Source of the DNA: Corinectria fuckeliana
Lineage: Eukaryota; Ascomycota; Sordariomycetes; Hypocreales; Nectriaceae
NCBI GenBank assembly: GCA_019137255.1
Contig: WPDH01000008.1
Coordinates: forward strand, 62,001 to 126,000
DNA length: 64,000 nucleotides
Direction: 5' to 3'
The translations under genes were made by a program, and so were the position numbers. Every line of letters begins with the position of its first letter. Position 1 is the stretch's first letter. The notes under the pieces were generated by a model. The model was not told the DNA's origin, did not search any database, and saw only the letters and a program-made list of their open reading frames with translations. This document shows positions 1 through 9,546 of the stretch, one piece after another.

Positions 1-1221
1 GCCGTTGTACATGTGAGCCTTGTCCTGGGCGGCAAAGATTACCGGCTGCCACTCTTGAACAATCGCAGGCTGGGCTTTGCAAAGCTGGCTCCAATGGTGT
101 TCAACGATACTAAAGTGATTGTCGAACTGAGATGGGGAAAATATCTCGTGAGCCGCAAAAATTGACTGAGCCAAGTTGTCGTTGGAGCAAGTGCCCGGTG
201 TAGGGTCCGGCTGAGGCCCGACTCCATAACCAAACCACGGAGAGACACGAGTAAACAAGGACTCAGTGGCAGTATACAAGCGCGAACTGAAAAGGGGGAC
301 CAGAAAGGTTGAGTGTGCAGCATCAAGCGCAATGAATATTGCGATGACCACGATGAAGAACAAGCCAAAATTGGAGAAAAGGAGGTTGAAGAAGAATTGA
401 AAGGCGCCGCTCAGAAATTGAAGGGCGCCGCTCAGAAATTGAAAGACGTAGGCAAGTGCCCTGTTACCACCATGCGCGGGGAGAGGAGCCGGGACGTTGT
501 TATTGGTCACGGCGGCCCTGTCGCCGGCCTGCTCGCCGTCATGAAAAGATGCCTGGTTCAAGGTGATGTTGACCTTGCTGCCAGTGCCAGCGTGGATGTG
601 GACGTCGCCACGTCCACTGTTGGGCCGGTCCTGAACTCCCCCGGGAATGACAGCTTGGACTGGGGGGGGGGCGAGGGCGAAGGCTCGGGCGAGTGCAGCC
701 AGGTCGCTTAGAGCATAGCGTTGTGCTTCGACCGGAGGCCGAAGAATTAGCTGCCTCCCGCCGTCGCCTTCATAGCCGTCACCGTCGGTGTCCGCGTCAT
801 AGGGAAGATCGCCTTGGGGGAGTGGCTCCACGACCTTGTCGTATTCTGAACCATCATCAGGCCCAAGGCGAGCAGGGTTGTCTGGAGGCAGAAACCCGAA
901 GCCATCGCCGTCATCACCGTTGCTGCCATCATGATCGGCGCCGTTGGATGGAACGGCTTCGGGGACGAGTGTCTCCTCGATGTTGTCGCAGTCTGGACCC
1001 TCGTCGGGCCCAAAGCTGGCAGGGCGGTCCGGAGGCAAAGACCGGAAGCCGTCGCCATCGCCATCATCGGCGCCGCCGTGGGAAGGAGCGAGGTCTGCAA
1101 GGATTGTCTCCTCGACCTCGTCGAGGTTCAAACCACCGTCAGACCCAGCGCGGCCAGGGCGCGGAGAAGACCCGTGACCGCGCGGGTTCCAAACATCGTC
1201 GATGTTCAGACTGATTGACAT
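1..1221 (-). CDS. Acidic-repeat single-pass membrane protein, 3' end beyond window
   Basis: An uninterrupted reading frame of 407 codons starts at the ATG complementary to 1219-1221 and runs off the left edge without a stop, so the C-terminus is missing. I do not recognise the family. Residues 37-75, 82-124 and 131-163 are three degenerate repeats (E/V-E-x-L ... Asp/Gly-rich run ... LPP/RPP), each with a DGDG-type run; residues 142-153 (DADTDGDGYEGD) resemble a calcium-binding loop. Residues about 165-250 are Ala/Pro-rich. A duplicated FQFLSGA heptad at about 259-272 leads into a hydrophobic segment at about 277-302, probably one transmembrane helix. The part after it contains aromatic residues and isolated cysteines. 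The frame has no stop over 1.2 kb in a GC-rich region, while the opposite-strand frames here are fragmentary. Topology and function are not known. Confidence 0.72.
   Translation of the reverse strand, partial: MSISLNIDDVWNPRGHGSSPRPGRAGSDGGLNLDEVEETILADLAPSHGGADDGDGDGFRSLPPDRPASFGPDEGPDCDNIEETLVPEAVPSNGADHDGSNGDDGDGFGFLPPDNPARLGPDDGSEYDKVVEPLPQGDLPYDADTDGDGYEGDGGRQLILRPPVEAQRYALSDLAALARAFALAPPPVQAVIPGGVQDRPNSGRGDVHIHAGTGSKVNITLNQASFHDGEQAGDRAAVTNNNVPAPLPAHGGNRALAYVFQFLSGALQFLSGAFQFFFNLLFSNFGLFFIVVIAIFIALDAAHSTFLVPLFSSRLYTATESLFTRVSPWFGYGVGPQPDPTPGTCSNDNLAQSIFAAHEIFSPSQFDNHFSIVEHHWSQLCKAQPAIVQEWQPVIFAAQDKAHMYNG
396..437. repeat. 21-bp tandem duplication inside the membrane-protein gene
   Basis: Two copies of a 21-bp unit (396-416 and 417-437), differing at one base, followed by the first bases of a third copy. 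The unit length keeps the minus-strand frame and duplicates a hydrophobic heptad just before the predicted membrane helix. Confidence 0.85.
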
Positions 1222-2112
1222 GGTGAAGGGTGACTGGGTAAAGACTCCACAGTGTGATTTGACGAAGTCAAGAGTCCAGAGTCTAGATTGAAGACGTAAA
1301 GAGTTTAGAGTCAGGTGTGAAGAAGTAAAGAGTCTAGAGTCTAGATTGAAGACGTAAAGAGTTCAGAGTCGGGTGTGAAAAAGTAAAGAGTCCAGAGTCT
1401 GGATTGAAGAAGCAAAGAGTTCGGAGTCGGGTGTGAAGACGTAAAGAGTTCGGAGTCGGGTGTGAAGAAAAGAGTCCAGGTTCAGGACCGGCAACGGCGG
1501 CGCGACTGAGTCTGAACCGTCTTCAGGCGTATGGGCGTAGCCTAGGTGACTGAATCTGAGACGCAAAGCTTGCCCAGAAGCAAAACACGTACTCGCGTGA
1601 ATCACTCACTGCTACGGCAAAGTCGGCCAGGTTTCCTGTGTAACTCCAACATTCACCTTCAATTTCTGCTGACAGACACTATGTACCTACTTAGGTACGT
1701 ATCGAGGTACCTCCAGGCAAACACAGGTACCTGTACTTGTAGTCACAACAGCAGGTCAGGTTTGGTGCGTCTTCCGTCCCGGTTTAATCTGTGCCTGACG
1801 CCGTCAGCCGTTGACTAGGCAGGCCGCCACCAACAGCCTCTGACGCTGAACGGAAAAGATGGCACGGGCAGAGCCAGCGGGTAGACTAGTGTATCTGAAT
1901 CAGAGAAGGTGATGAAGGAGTCAAATCAATTTATCAGTCCCCGTATTCGTGCCTATCCGTCCCGTATTCGCGCCCTGTCCTGCTACGAATCGTTGAGTAC
2001 CTAGTTGCTACTCTACCAAGCCGGCCCCTTCCTCTCAGTCACAAGAGACCCCAAAGCCAACCCAGCAGAAATCTGGGGACACACAAAGGCAGCTTCCCGA
2101 AATTGACACCCG
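1222..2112. other. Intergenic, with minisatellite
   Basis: Upstream region of the left-edge minus-strand gene. The first part holds the minisatellite listed separately. The rest (about 1500-2112) contains palindromic TACCTAGGTA-like motifs near 1680-1735, which recur elsewhere in this window, and no convincing coding frame. Confidence 0.6.
1261..1480. repeat. Minisatellite, about 29-bp half-units alternating in a 58-bp period
   Basis: The core GTAAAGAGT recurs regularly. Two related half-units alternate, one with GAGTCTAGATT and one with GAGTCGGGTGTGAA, giving roughly three 58-bp periods followed by shorter copies that keep only the second half-unit. It lies 40 bp upstream of the start codon of the minus-strand membrane-protein gene, so it is in that gene's promoter or 5' UTR. 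Confidence 0.85.
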
Positions 2113-2541
2113 TCACTCATCCTTGGCCACGCGTCGCTTGGTGTTGTGCTTGCTAGCCCACCAACGGTACCAATCCCTAAGAAACTGTCTCTTGGCGGCT
2201 GGATCCGCCTGCAGCTTGGCGATGTAGGCGGCTAGAACGGGAGTAGGCTCCGCCTCAGGACCGGTTGCTGCGGGCTGTATCGCGGCCGACGGTTCGGAGT
2301 TGCCCGAAGGAGGACGTGGCGCGGCTTGGCTCCGGGTACGCAAGGCCAGCGAAGCTGAGCTCTGCTCCTGGGCGTTGGTTGAAGGAGCAGAGAGGGGGGC
2401 TTCAGGGGCAGCGCCTCTGTCTTTGCCCCTTTTCTGGGATGGGGAAGCCGTGACAGGGCCGAGTTCCGGAGAGCTGGAATTGCCCCGTTTGTCACCCTCT
2501 GTAGTCGAGGGCGAGACGTTTGCGTTCTTCTTGGGAGGCAT
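2113..2541 (-). CDS. Small hypothetical protein, disordered and basic
   Basis: Single-exon frame of 142 residues starting MPPKKNA. Residues 1-95 are low-complexity Ser/Pro/Ala/Gln with scattered lysines, typical of a disordered region. Residues about 102-142 look folded and helical, with tryptophans (DWYRWWASKH) followed by a basic KRR patch. The make-up suggests a small nuclear or DNA-associated protein, but no domain is recognised. The start is the first ATG in a frame whose composition differs from the surrounding DNA. It could be a lineage-specific gene. Confidence 0.5.
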   Translation of the reverse strand: MPPKKNANVSPSTTEGDKRGNSSSPELGPVTASPSQKRGKDRGAAPEAPLSAPSTNAQEQSSASLALRTRSQAAPRPPSGNSEPSAAIQPAATGPEAEPTPVLAAYIAKLQADPAAKRQFLRDWYRWWASKHNTKRRVAKDE

Positions 2542-2954
2542 TGGGCGGAGTGGTCGGAGTGCAGTATTGAACGGAAAGGTCAGGTGGGAAATTTGGATCG
2601 AGTAGTGTCTTCAACAGTGAGGATACAGGAGCTGCTTGAGCTGGACAGCGGTTTAAGTAGTAGCAGACTTCGAACAGATGGCACGTGACGGCATAAGTGA
2701 CAAGGACATGACGGCTCAAGCTGAAGATGCTACTGAAGATCCTGTCACAGCTAAGCAAGGGCGAAAGGAGCCATGGGAGAGACGAGAGGCCTAATGCGCA
2801 TGGGAGATTTGCCAAATGCTTACAGCGCGAAGCGTACCATTGTTACAGCAAGAGACGGAGCTAGCTAGGGACAAGTCCTAGCCAGTCATCCATTGACTGG
2901 CTAAGAAACGAAGAAGAAAATAGCCTAGCTACATGAGACAACGTCCACCACTTC

Positions 2955-3590
2955 TCACTCTGCACCAGCGTCACCAGCGTCACCAGCGTCACCAGCGTCA
3001 CCAGCGTCACCAGCGTCACCAGCGTCACCAGTCCAAGAACTTCCACAAGCCTTCTTCAAAGCCTTATATCTCTCATCAGACCTGGGTTCATGAATATTGC
3101 GAAGCAGCTTCATGTACGCTTTGGCGAGTTTGATATTGAGCAAGACGTCTGTCACAGCGTCCAGCTGCCCCTCTTCCTCGCTCCAGGTATTACCATACAT
3201 TCTGAAGCTGACCTTCTTGGCGAGCCACTGCGAGTAGATGATCTGTCGGGCTCTGGCGTGAAGCGGATCCTCAAGGTGGAAGAGCCAATTGGTGCTCATG
3301 AGAAACGGCGGTTCCTTGGGATCCAGGTTCAGGCGTTCAAAGAAGGTCTCAGGCTCACTGTGTCGGTCTGAGGCATACATTCGGGAGTGGATGCCACAGA
3401 TGATGGCTGTGTCCGGGTCGATTTTGTCGCCGGTGTTGATCTTCAAATTCAATGGCTGGCGAACAACAATAGCGCCATATCCAGGTGGTGGAGCAACAGA
3501 TGCGCTCCACATCTGGTTGATGAAGATGGCGCTGAGCAGCACGGCAAAGGCCAGGACGCCGGCGGCGATGTAGCGAATGTTGATACGCAT
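2955..3590 (-). CDS. Type II membrane protein with C-terminal Gly-Asp-Ala repeat
   Basis: Frame of 211 residues. Residues 7-27 form a strongly hydrophobic segment right after MRINIRY, which fits an uncleaved signal anchor or a signal peptide. The body (about 30-188) is a compact acidic/basic domain without a motif I recognise. The last 20 residues are GDA repeats encoded by a 9-bp tandem repeat, ending in AGAE before the stop. The start ATG directly precedes the hydrophobic segment, which supports it, although an upstream exon cannot be excluded because the reading is also open in other frames upstream. Function unknown. Confidence 0.6.
   Translation of the reverse strand: MRINIRYIAAGVLAFAVLLSAIFINQMWSASVAPPPGYGAIVVRQPLNLKINTGDKIDPDTAIICGIHSRMYASDRHSEPETFFERLNLDPKEPPFLMSTNWLFHLEDPLHARARQIIYSQWLAKKVSFRMYGNTWSEEEGQLDAVTDVLLNIKLAKAYMKLLRNIHEPRSDERYKALKKACGSSWTGDAGDAGDAGDAGDAGDAGDAGAE
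2963..3025. repeat. 9-bp tandem repeat, seven perfect copies
   Basis: Seven identical CACCAGCGT units followed by one diverged copy. On the minus strand they encode the (GDA)n tail of the membrane protein. A 9-bp unit keeps the frame whatever the copy number, so length variation between strains is expected. Confidence 0.95.
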
Positions 3591-4345
3591 GGTCTTGGTG
3601 ATGCCAAGGCGGAGGTGGAAAAGGGAGTTGACGGGTTCAAGGTCGGGCTCGCTGGGAGGGATTTGCTTCCGGGAGGGAGGAGGAAGACGACGGGATGTTC
3701 TAAAAAGAGGTGAGCTTGACGTTGACTCAGGCCTACCGCCCGTGTACGTTGGGATCCAGGGCTGGAATACTCACCAGTTGTCTGTTGTTCGGACTGGTTG
3801 ACTGCCACGGAATCGAGGGCACGAAGGGAGGGCGTTCAGCTGAATGTGTTGACCAGGAGTCAAGTTGGGTTGCTACGAAAGACAGAATTCTTAAGAGTTT
3901 TCCCACTGCCCTACTGGAGAAGCAGCTGACTGACTGGGTGGCTCCGCAAGAGACAAGACAAGTACCAGACCTCCTCTAGTGAATGCTGCAAGTACGTGGG
4001 TCCCGCCAACTGTACTGCGCAAGCGTCATGGAAGCCGACGGAAACTTTGCTCTCCCGTTTGGTTTTCGTTGGTGTCTGTTTGGTCGTGTAACGAAGCTAT
4101 TACCATCCGTTGCCAGGTATCTTGTATCAGAAGCAAGCACCTCAGAATCTCAGGGTCTACGGCATTCCCACGTCAATTTCTCTCGGGGCTCCCTGGTGCT
4201 CTCCGAGGGCTGTCCCCCTGTGTCTCTTTCTTCCTTGACCTTCTACACACGTCCTCCCATCTTCCTACCTCAGCTCCCCTGCGCCTCAGTCAACTTCATC
4301 AAACCTCCCACGCCTCCGTCGTCTGTCGTTGAGTCATCCACGGCC
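3591..4345. promoter_or_regulatory. Divergent intergenic region
   Basis: Lies between the minus-strand membrane protein and the plus-strand hypothetical gene starting at 4346. The downstream gene's frame stays open back to 3983, so a longer N-terminus is possible. CT-rich stretches at about 4190-4330 look like a fungal transcription-start region. No discrete element was identified. Confidence 0.4.
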
Positions 4346-5380
4346 ATGGCGACCGATCCCTCAAACCTCTCCGATGTTGGCACTGCCACCAGCGATTTGT
4401 CGGATTTTGAAGAGTCCTACCCATCTGCCAAGGCTGCTGTCGGAACCAAGTTGAACGAAACTGTGGGCGAGTTCTGTGTGTTCTCCTCCTACTCAAGCCC
4501 TTGCCTGCCCTCTCGAGACTTTGCTTTCACGTTGAAAGACTCTAACTGTTTCTCAGGGGCTCAGCTGCATCCGCAGACGTCTGCTCCCCAGGTTGCGTGC
4601 GACCGAGCTCAGCCAACCACGAGACCACGAGCTGTCGAAACCTACGTCCATCATGTTCCGTCTGCTCCGGGAACCCCGACCCCCCAGACTGTCCTCCCCC
4701 AGACTCCGCAAGGCGCTGTCGCTGTCACTGTCCCAGGGGTTTCGCCCTCTCCCACCACTGCTGCATCGACCCAGGTCAGTCAGCCCCGGTATGACGACGA
4801 CGACGACGACGGCGGTGACGACGCCGACGACGACGATGACTACGATGGCACGCGTCGTAGACGACATGGAAGGGACCGAGAAAGACGCAGGCAGGACCGA
4901 CACAGAAGAAGTCGTCGTCGTGAGTATTGGGATCTCCCTTCCTTGCAACTTGTGCGTTACTGACTGATAGTATTTCAAGGAGACCCGTTTTCGTTGCCAG
5001 ACTATTCTAGCGACTTACACCATTATGATTCCCGCGGCCGGCATGATGGCAACCCTCATACCGCGCTCGTAGCCGTTGATCTCGCCAACACTTCGGCAGT
5101 GACAGCTCAGGCTCGGGCTCAGGCTCAGGCCCGTGGTTATGATCTCTATCCCCGTTTCCAGGCTCGTGCTCAATCGCGTGCCGCCGCCATCGCAGAGTGT
5201 CAAGCGAAGGCTGCTGCGATCGAAGATGCTCAGGCCAAGTGGCGCTCTGCTTTCATCGGCTGGCGCGACCAGGTTGCCATCATGGCGGGATGCCAATACG
5301 CACTTAGTCGTGCGGAGGATGCGCTGTCCGCTCTTGGAGTCGAGCCTGATGACGGCGACACCTTCAAGCGCACCATGTAA
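4346..5380 (+). CDS. Hypothetical protein with Asp-run/Arg-run and Ala/Gln helix
   Basis: Proposed exons 4346-4475, 4557-4919 and 4980-5380 give 297 residues. The second intron is well supported: donor GTGAGT at 4920, acceptor at 4979, and the frame restored across it. The first intron (81 nt) has a CTAAC branch point and a TTTCTCAG acceptor but a GTGTGT donor, and its length is a multiple of three, so it may be retained. The protein starts with a Ser/Asp-rich segment, then a Pro/Thr-rich linker, then an Asp run (DDDDDD) directly followed by an Arg-rich run (TRRRRHGRDRERRRQDR). The third exon encodes an Ala/Gln/Arg-rich, probably coiled-coil helix and ends KRTM. Strong charge segregation suggests a nuclear or RNA-associated protein. 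No family recognised. Confidence 0.6.
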
Positions 5381-6650
5381 TCGGTTGTCGGGAGGACCTG
5401 ATGTCGGTTCGGGAAGGGGGGCACTGATCCATGGCGACAAAGTTAGGTAGAAGAAACCCCAGCCTAGGCGTGTCATATGCTTGCCATGTGCCGTTGTTGT
5501 TTTGTGTATCCAAGCCGTCGCTGTACTCCGGTGAATGTACGTATAGACGAATAGGAAGAGGGCCTTGCGGCTCAGTGTCATGCCCTATGCTGTACAAGTG
5601 CATCGTACATCCCAGTTGATATTGACAGACCCAGTGCGGCGGGATGGGAATTGTGTTCTTGTCCCTGCCAAACCCATGCCAAACCCCTGCGTGTTTCATA
5701 CATCGTTGCAGGGGCCTCGCTATGTTAAATACTAATACTGTGCGTAGGCTCGTCTCTGTATAAGCTTGCCGGTAATGCGACGAGACACTCACCACAGCAA
5801 TTGGAAATATTTCCTTCCACTAGCTACTCGTTACAAAGCTTCAAGAGCGCGTCAATCAAGACTCGGTCTCTCATCAAGAGCGTCCGCTCCGACATGTGCG
5901 TGTCAGTCAGCAATCATCAACCAGTACCAGCGAGGGAGCCTGTCCTACGCGGGGTTGCAAACCTGCGTAACTCCCACGTGATGTTACATGTCAGGTTTTC
6001 GCAACCCAGTAACAGCCCTTCTTTGGCCTTGGTCTTCTGGGCCTTACGCAGACCCGGGCGCCCTGATCGACCTTGATCTACAGCTCCGGCTGTCCCAACC
6101 AACCGGCCTTCACGAGCCCGACCGATGTCCCTCAGCTGCGAGCTGCCAATATACCGCCCCATTTTCTTCTCACAGTCTAAGACCCCGACCTTGACTGCTG
6201 ACCCTGCTGCTGCGGGGCTCGATCTGCCACCCAACTGTCGTCTTTACTTACGCTGTAGTAGCAGCTCGCCCAACAACGCATTACCCACTCTGTGCCCAAT
6301 AACCCACCGACTGGCTATGGGAGATTGCTGTGGAACACTATTGAGTCGGACTTAGCAACATCGAGTCCACCGACCAACATTCTGGACATCACCATTTGCC
6401 CACCGATTGGACAAGTGCCTGGTCTTTCTTGACAAGGCGCAGAGTCTCAACCCTCGATAGCCGTCCACGAGAAGTACAGTTGCAAGACGTCTATTTTGTG
6501 TCGGGTCCAATATATCTAGTGAGGTATGTCTCAATTCAAGTCCCTTTTCGTATAGTTTAGTGCAGGGTGCTGCCATGCTGCCTCAGACAGTAGCAACCCA
6601 GCGACCAAAACGATAACCATCGCCAACCAGAATCGCACGACACGCACGCC
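5381..6650. other. Intergenic, no gene seen
   Basis: Open frames here are short and do not resemble proteins. Nothing else supportable. Confidence 0.5.
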
Positions 6651-7718
6651 ATGGCCGGTTCTCAGCAGGCTCTTGGGTAAGTTAGCCCCTTGACTGGTCT
6701 GAGTGTTCTCTATCAAACGCGAGCTCTAACACTAACAAGAGGTTGCAAACACAGAAACCCCGCTCTCCAAGAGCCCAGTCGCCCCCGCCAATATCGCAGG
6801 ATGTTGACGAAGCGCCAGCACGAAAGCGACAGTCAATACTCGACTTGGCGACCGAACCGAAGCCGAAACGTCATCCTCACAACGAGAACATGGGGGTGAG
6901 AAGAAACCCCGCGACTTAGGTGCAGGATTTAGTGCAATCATACGGTTTGTTACCCTTTCCCAGCGCCACTTACTACTACTCTAAGTTAACCATTTGATCT
7001 CTTCTGCATTAGTGAATTACACGACTCTGTTGGCCACCATTTTCCAATTCATCGAACCAAGACAAAGCTACCTACCATCATCACCACCACCATACATTGA
7101 CGACACTTTATAAGTCTCACGCCACCGGCCAATTGAATCTCCTCGTCATTATGGAGACAACCCCCCCAACCCCCCCCCCAGCTTAGCTAGTCCCTTGACT
7201 CAGGTCCTGGCCTAGCTCGGTCTCCTCCTTCATGTTCTCGGCCTTCATCGAGCGCTGGTTGGAGTTTGTTCAGGAACCTCGGACTGCTTGCCAGTCTTTT
7301 GACCGAACGACGGCCTCCCCTTTGTCTTCCTCGACACCGACCCGGAAACACAGCCGCGCGACGGCTCCGAGGTCGCCCGAACGACCCAGGATCAACGACG
7401 ACGGTAGCATAAAATACAGCGAAGACAACAAACAAAGCATATTGGACGACGACGATGAGTACGTCGATGGCAACAAGGCACCCAACGCTTCCTCCACCCC
7501 GGGTACCCGCTCCAGCTCTTTAGAAAGCTCGTGTGTTTCGTCGCCTTGGCGATGACCCGACCCAGCAGCTTCCCGCCGAAATCCTCTCCATCTGCGACCG
7601 GGCTGTGGACGTCGTCGCCCACCGGGAGGCGTCTTTCCCTACGTCGCGATCTCCCCACCACCACCCGCATCAGCATCCCCGACAAGCACGTGGCACCCAG
7701 CACTCCCCGGCAGACTAG
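6651..7718 (+). pseudogene. Possible decayed gene (disordered protein fragments in shifting frames)
   Basis: Three stretches read like one degraded disordered protein but do not join in frame. Around 6651 an ATG opens MAGSQQALG before a good donor (GTAAGT). About 6760-6895 encodes a Pro/Lys-rich segment (QDVDEAPARKRQSILDL). About 7232-7525 encodes a Ser/Thr/Pro-rich segment with an acidic run (ILDDDDEYVDG). About 7530-7718, in another frame, encodes a helical segment (LPAEILSICDRAVDVVAHRE) ending at a stop. A C-rich homopolymer run sits at about 7157-7180. A real multi-exon gene with unusual splicing is the alternative. Confidence 0.3.
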
Positions 7719-9546
7719 TGGTGCTACCTGATGCCAAGCGCTGCCTCAATCAGACTACATACAAGCCGGTTTTGTATTGAGGCTAAGGAGCGGACGGCAC
7801 GGCCGAGAAAGCAAGACTGCAGTTGGGCGTCTATGGTTGCTGCGTGGCATCGGCATATAGCAGCACTTATGGAGACGTCTCTGCGCGTCCTATGCATGTT
7901 GGCCGCATCATCCCGGTTCCTCTGATTCTTATCAAGGATCACGAATGGTGTTTCATCGTACACCTCCAAGGACTCGAAGAATGTCTCGTTGAAGTAGGTC
8001 CGGTTGAGTTACTTCACAAACCAGTAATGGGATGTCGACCGACGGAGCTCAGCAACTAGCCAACTGGTCACCAGCCCTGCTAAACACCCAGTGGTCTGTA
8101 CTTTACCGAGCCACTGTATTCGGTCGGCTGACCAAGCCGTGGTAATACGACTCTTGTTCTTCCGGACTTGAAGAGAGTGGGCATGATGGCCGCTTATATA
8201 CCTACAGTGTATATACTCACAGTGGGTGGATGTCAACTTAAGCTTATCTTGACAACCCCCACCCCTGAGATGAAATGAACTATGGATTTTGATGCCCTTT
8301 CTTGAGCTCATCCCTGTGGCTGGCTCTAGCGGGTGCAGCATTGCACCTGTTGGTGCGTCCGTCTTGCCGAGAGTCTGAGAGACGCTTGATGAGAGCATGG
8401 CAGACTGGAATAAGGTGTTACCGCTTCCAGTTTATCAGATCTCGGCCGGTGTGATGCTCCACTTCGGCCCTCGGCCCCCGGCCCGACAGAAGTCTGCTAG
8501 CGGTGGAGACGATCTTGCCCGGCAATTCGGCATCCCGGCGGGGGCCAACGGGCATGGAACGGTGCCTCATATCGGCGGTTCTTGGACCTTCCACCCTGTT
8601 TTGCCCCGCACTTCGTCGAGGCGTCCCTGGATCCAGTCCGCCAAAAAGCCCCCCCCCTTAGCTCCATTCTTCTCACATTGAGAGCATTTTTATCATGAAC
8701 AACGGGATTCCCAAACGGCGGGCTACGCGCTCTCACACAAAACCATCCGAGCCCTTGCAAGAACAGCTACTCGACTTTGTCACCAGGGAAGGCGAGATGC
8801 GCGATATTGCCGACTCCGTACGATGCAGGTCACGACTACAGAGGGCAGTCTCCGTCGAGAGAACTCGCCCGACCCGCAGCTGGCTTCATCAAGCATCCCA
8901 TTAGTGGTACGACTCTGCATCCCCAGGAAGCATAGAGAACTAGACTACCACATAGCGCGGCTTCTTGCTTCAAGAGCCCGCGCACCACATCGAAGTCCGA
9001 AAATATGCCCGCAACATGGCCTCATCCAGCGAGCAGCCCGTCTCTCGAAAGCCTTCTAGAGGACAGCCGGGAGAGAAGTTCCGCGGGTCAAGTCCAGCAT
9101 GACGCCGTCCGCTGATTCTGCTAACAGTAGTGGCAAGACATGCAGCACATCGTCAACGCACCAAGGCAGTGGTGGATCCAGCAGCACCACAGAACAATGG
9201 AAGAGAGCTGAAGAAAATTGAAGATTGCTCGGCTGAGTTGAATGCGACACTTGGACGAAAGTTTCGTAAGAATCAATGCTGATGGATCTCTCAGCTGGGC
9301 GGCAGAGAGGGTGCTCCTCCATCGCTCTCTATCCGTAGTCGGGCCTAGTTCGGCACAATAAGTCTCTGTGACCAAGACAGTAGCAACATGTGATTTTCTT
9401 TTTTTCGCCCCACCCGCTTCATCAATCTCCCAAAACATCTCACAACATCTCACCAGCGAGCATTCTGTCCTGACAGCAACATATTCCAGACTCAACCCCC
9501 TCGGGCAGAAACCTCCGTCCCAACGCGCCTCCGCAACTGTTCCACC
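7719..9546. other. Intergenic, scattered protein-like scraps
   Basis: No complete gene. Short protein-like stretches occur at 8695-8830 (MNNGIPKRRATRS..., helical, charged) and about 9136-9285 (RELKKIEDCSAELNATLGRKF), both followed by stops. The last part (9380-9546) is CT-rich and is the likely promoter and leader of the transporter gene at 9547. Confidence 0.4.

Noticed and set aside
313..1218. Several plus-strand open frames over the first kilobase
   Set aside because: They are short Arg/His-rich mirrors of the continuous minus-strand frame and have no protein-like character.
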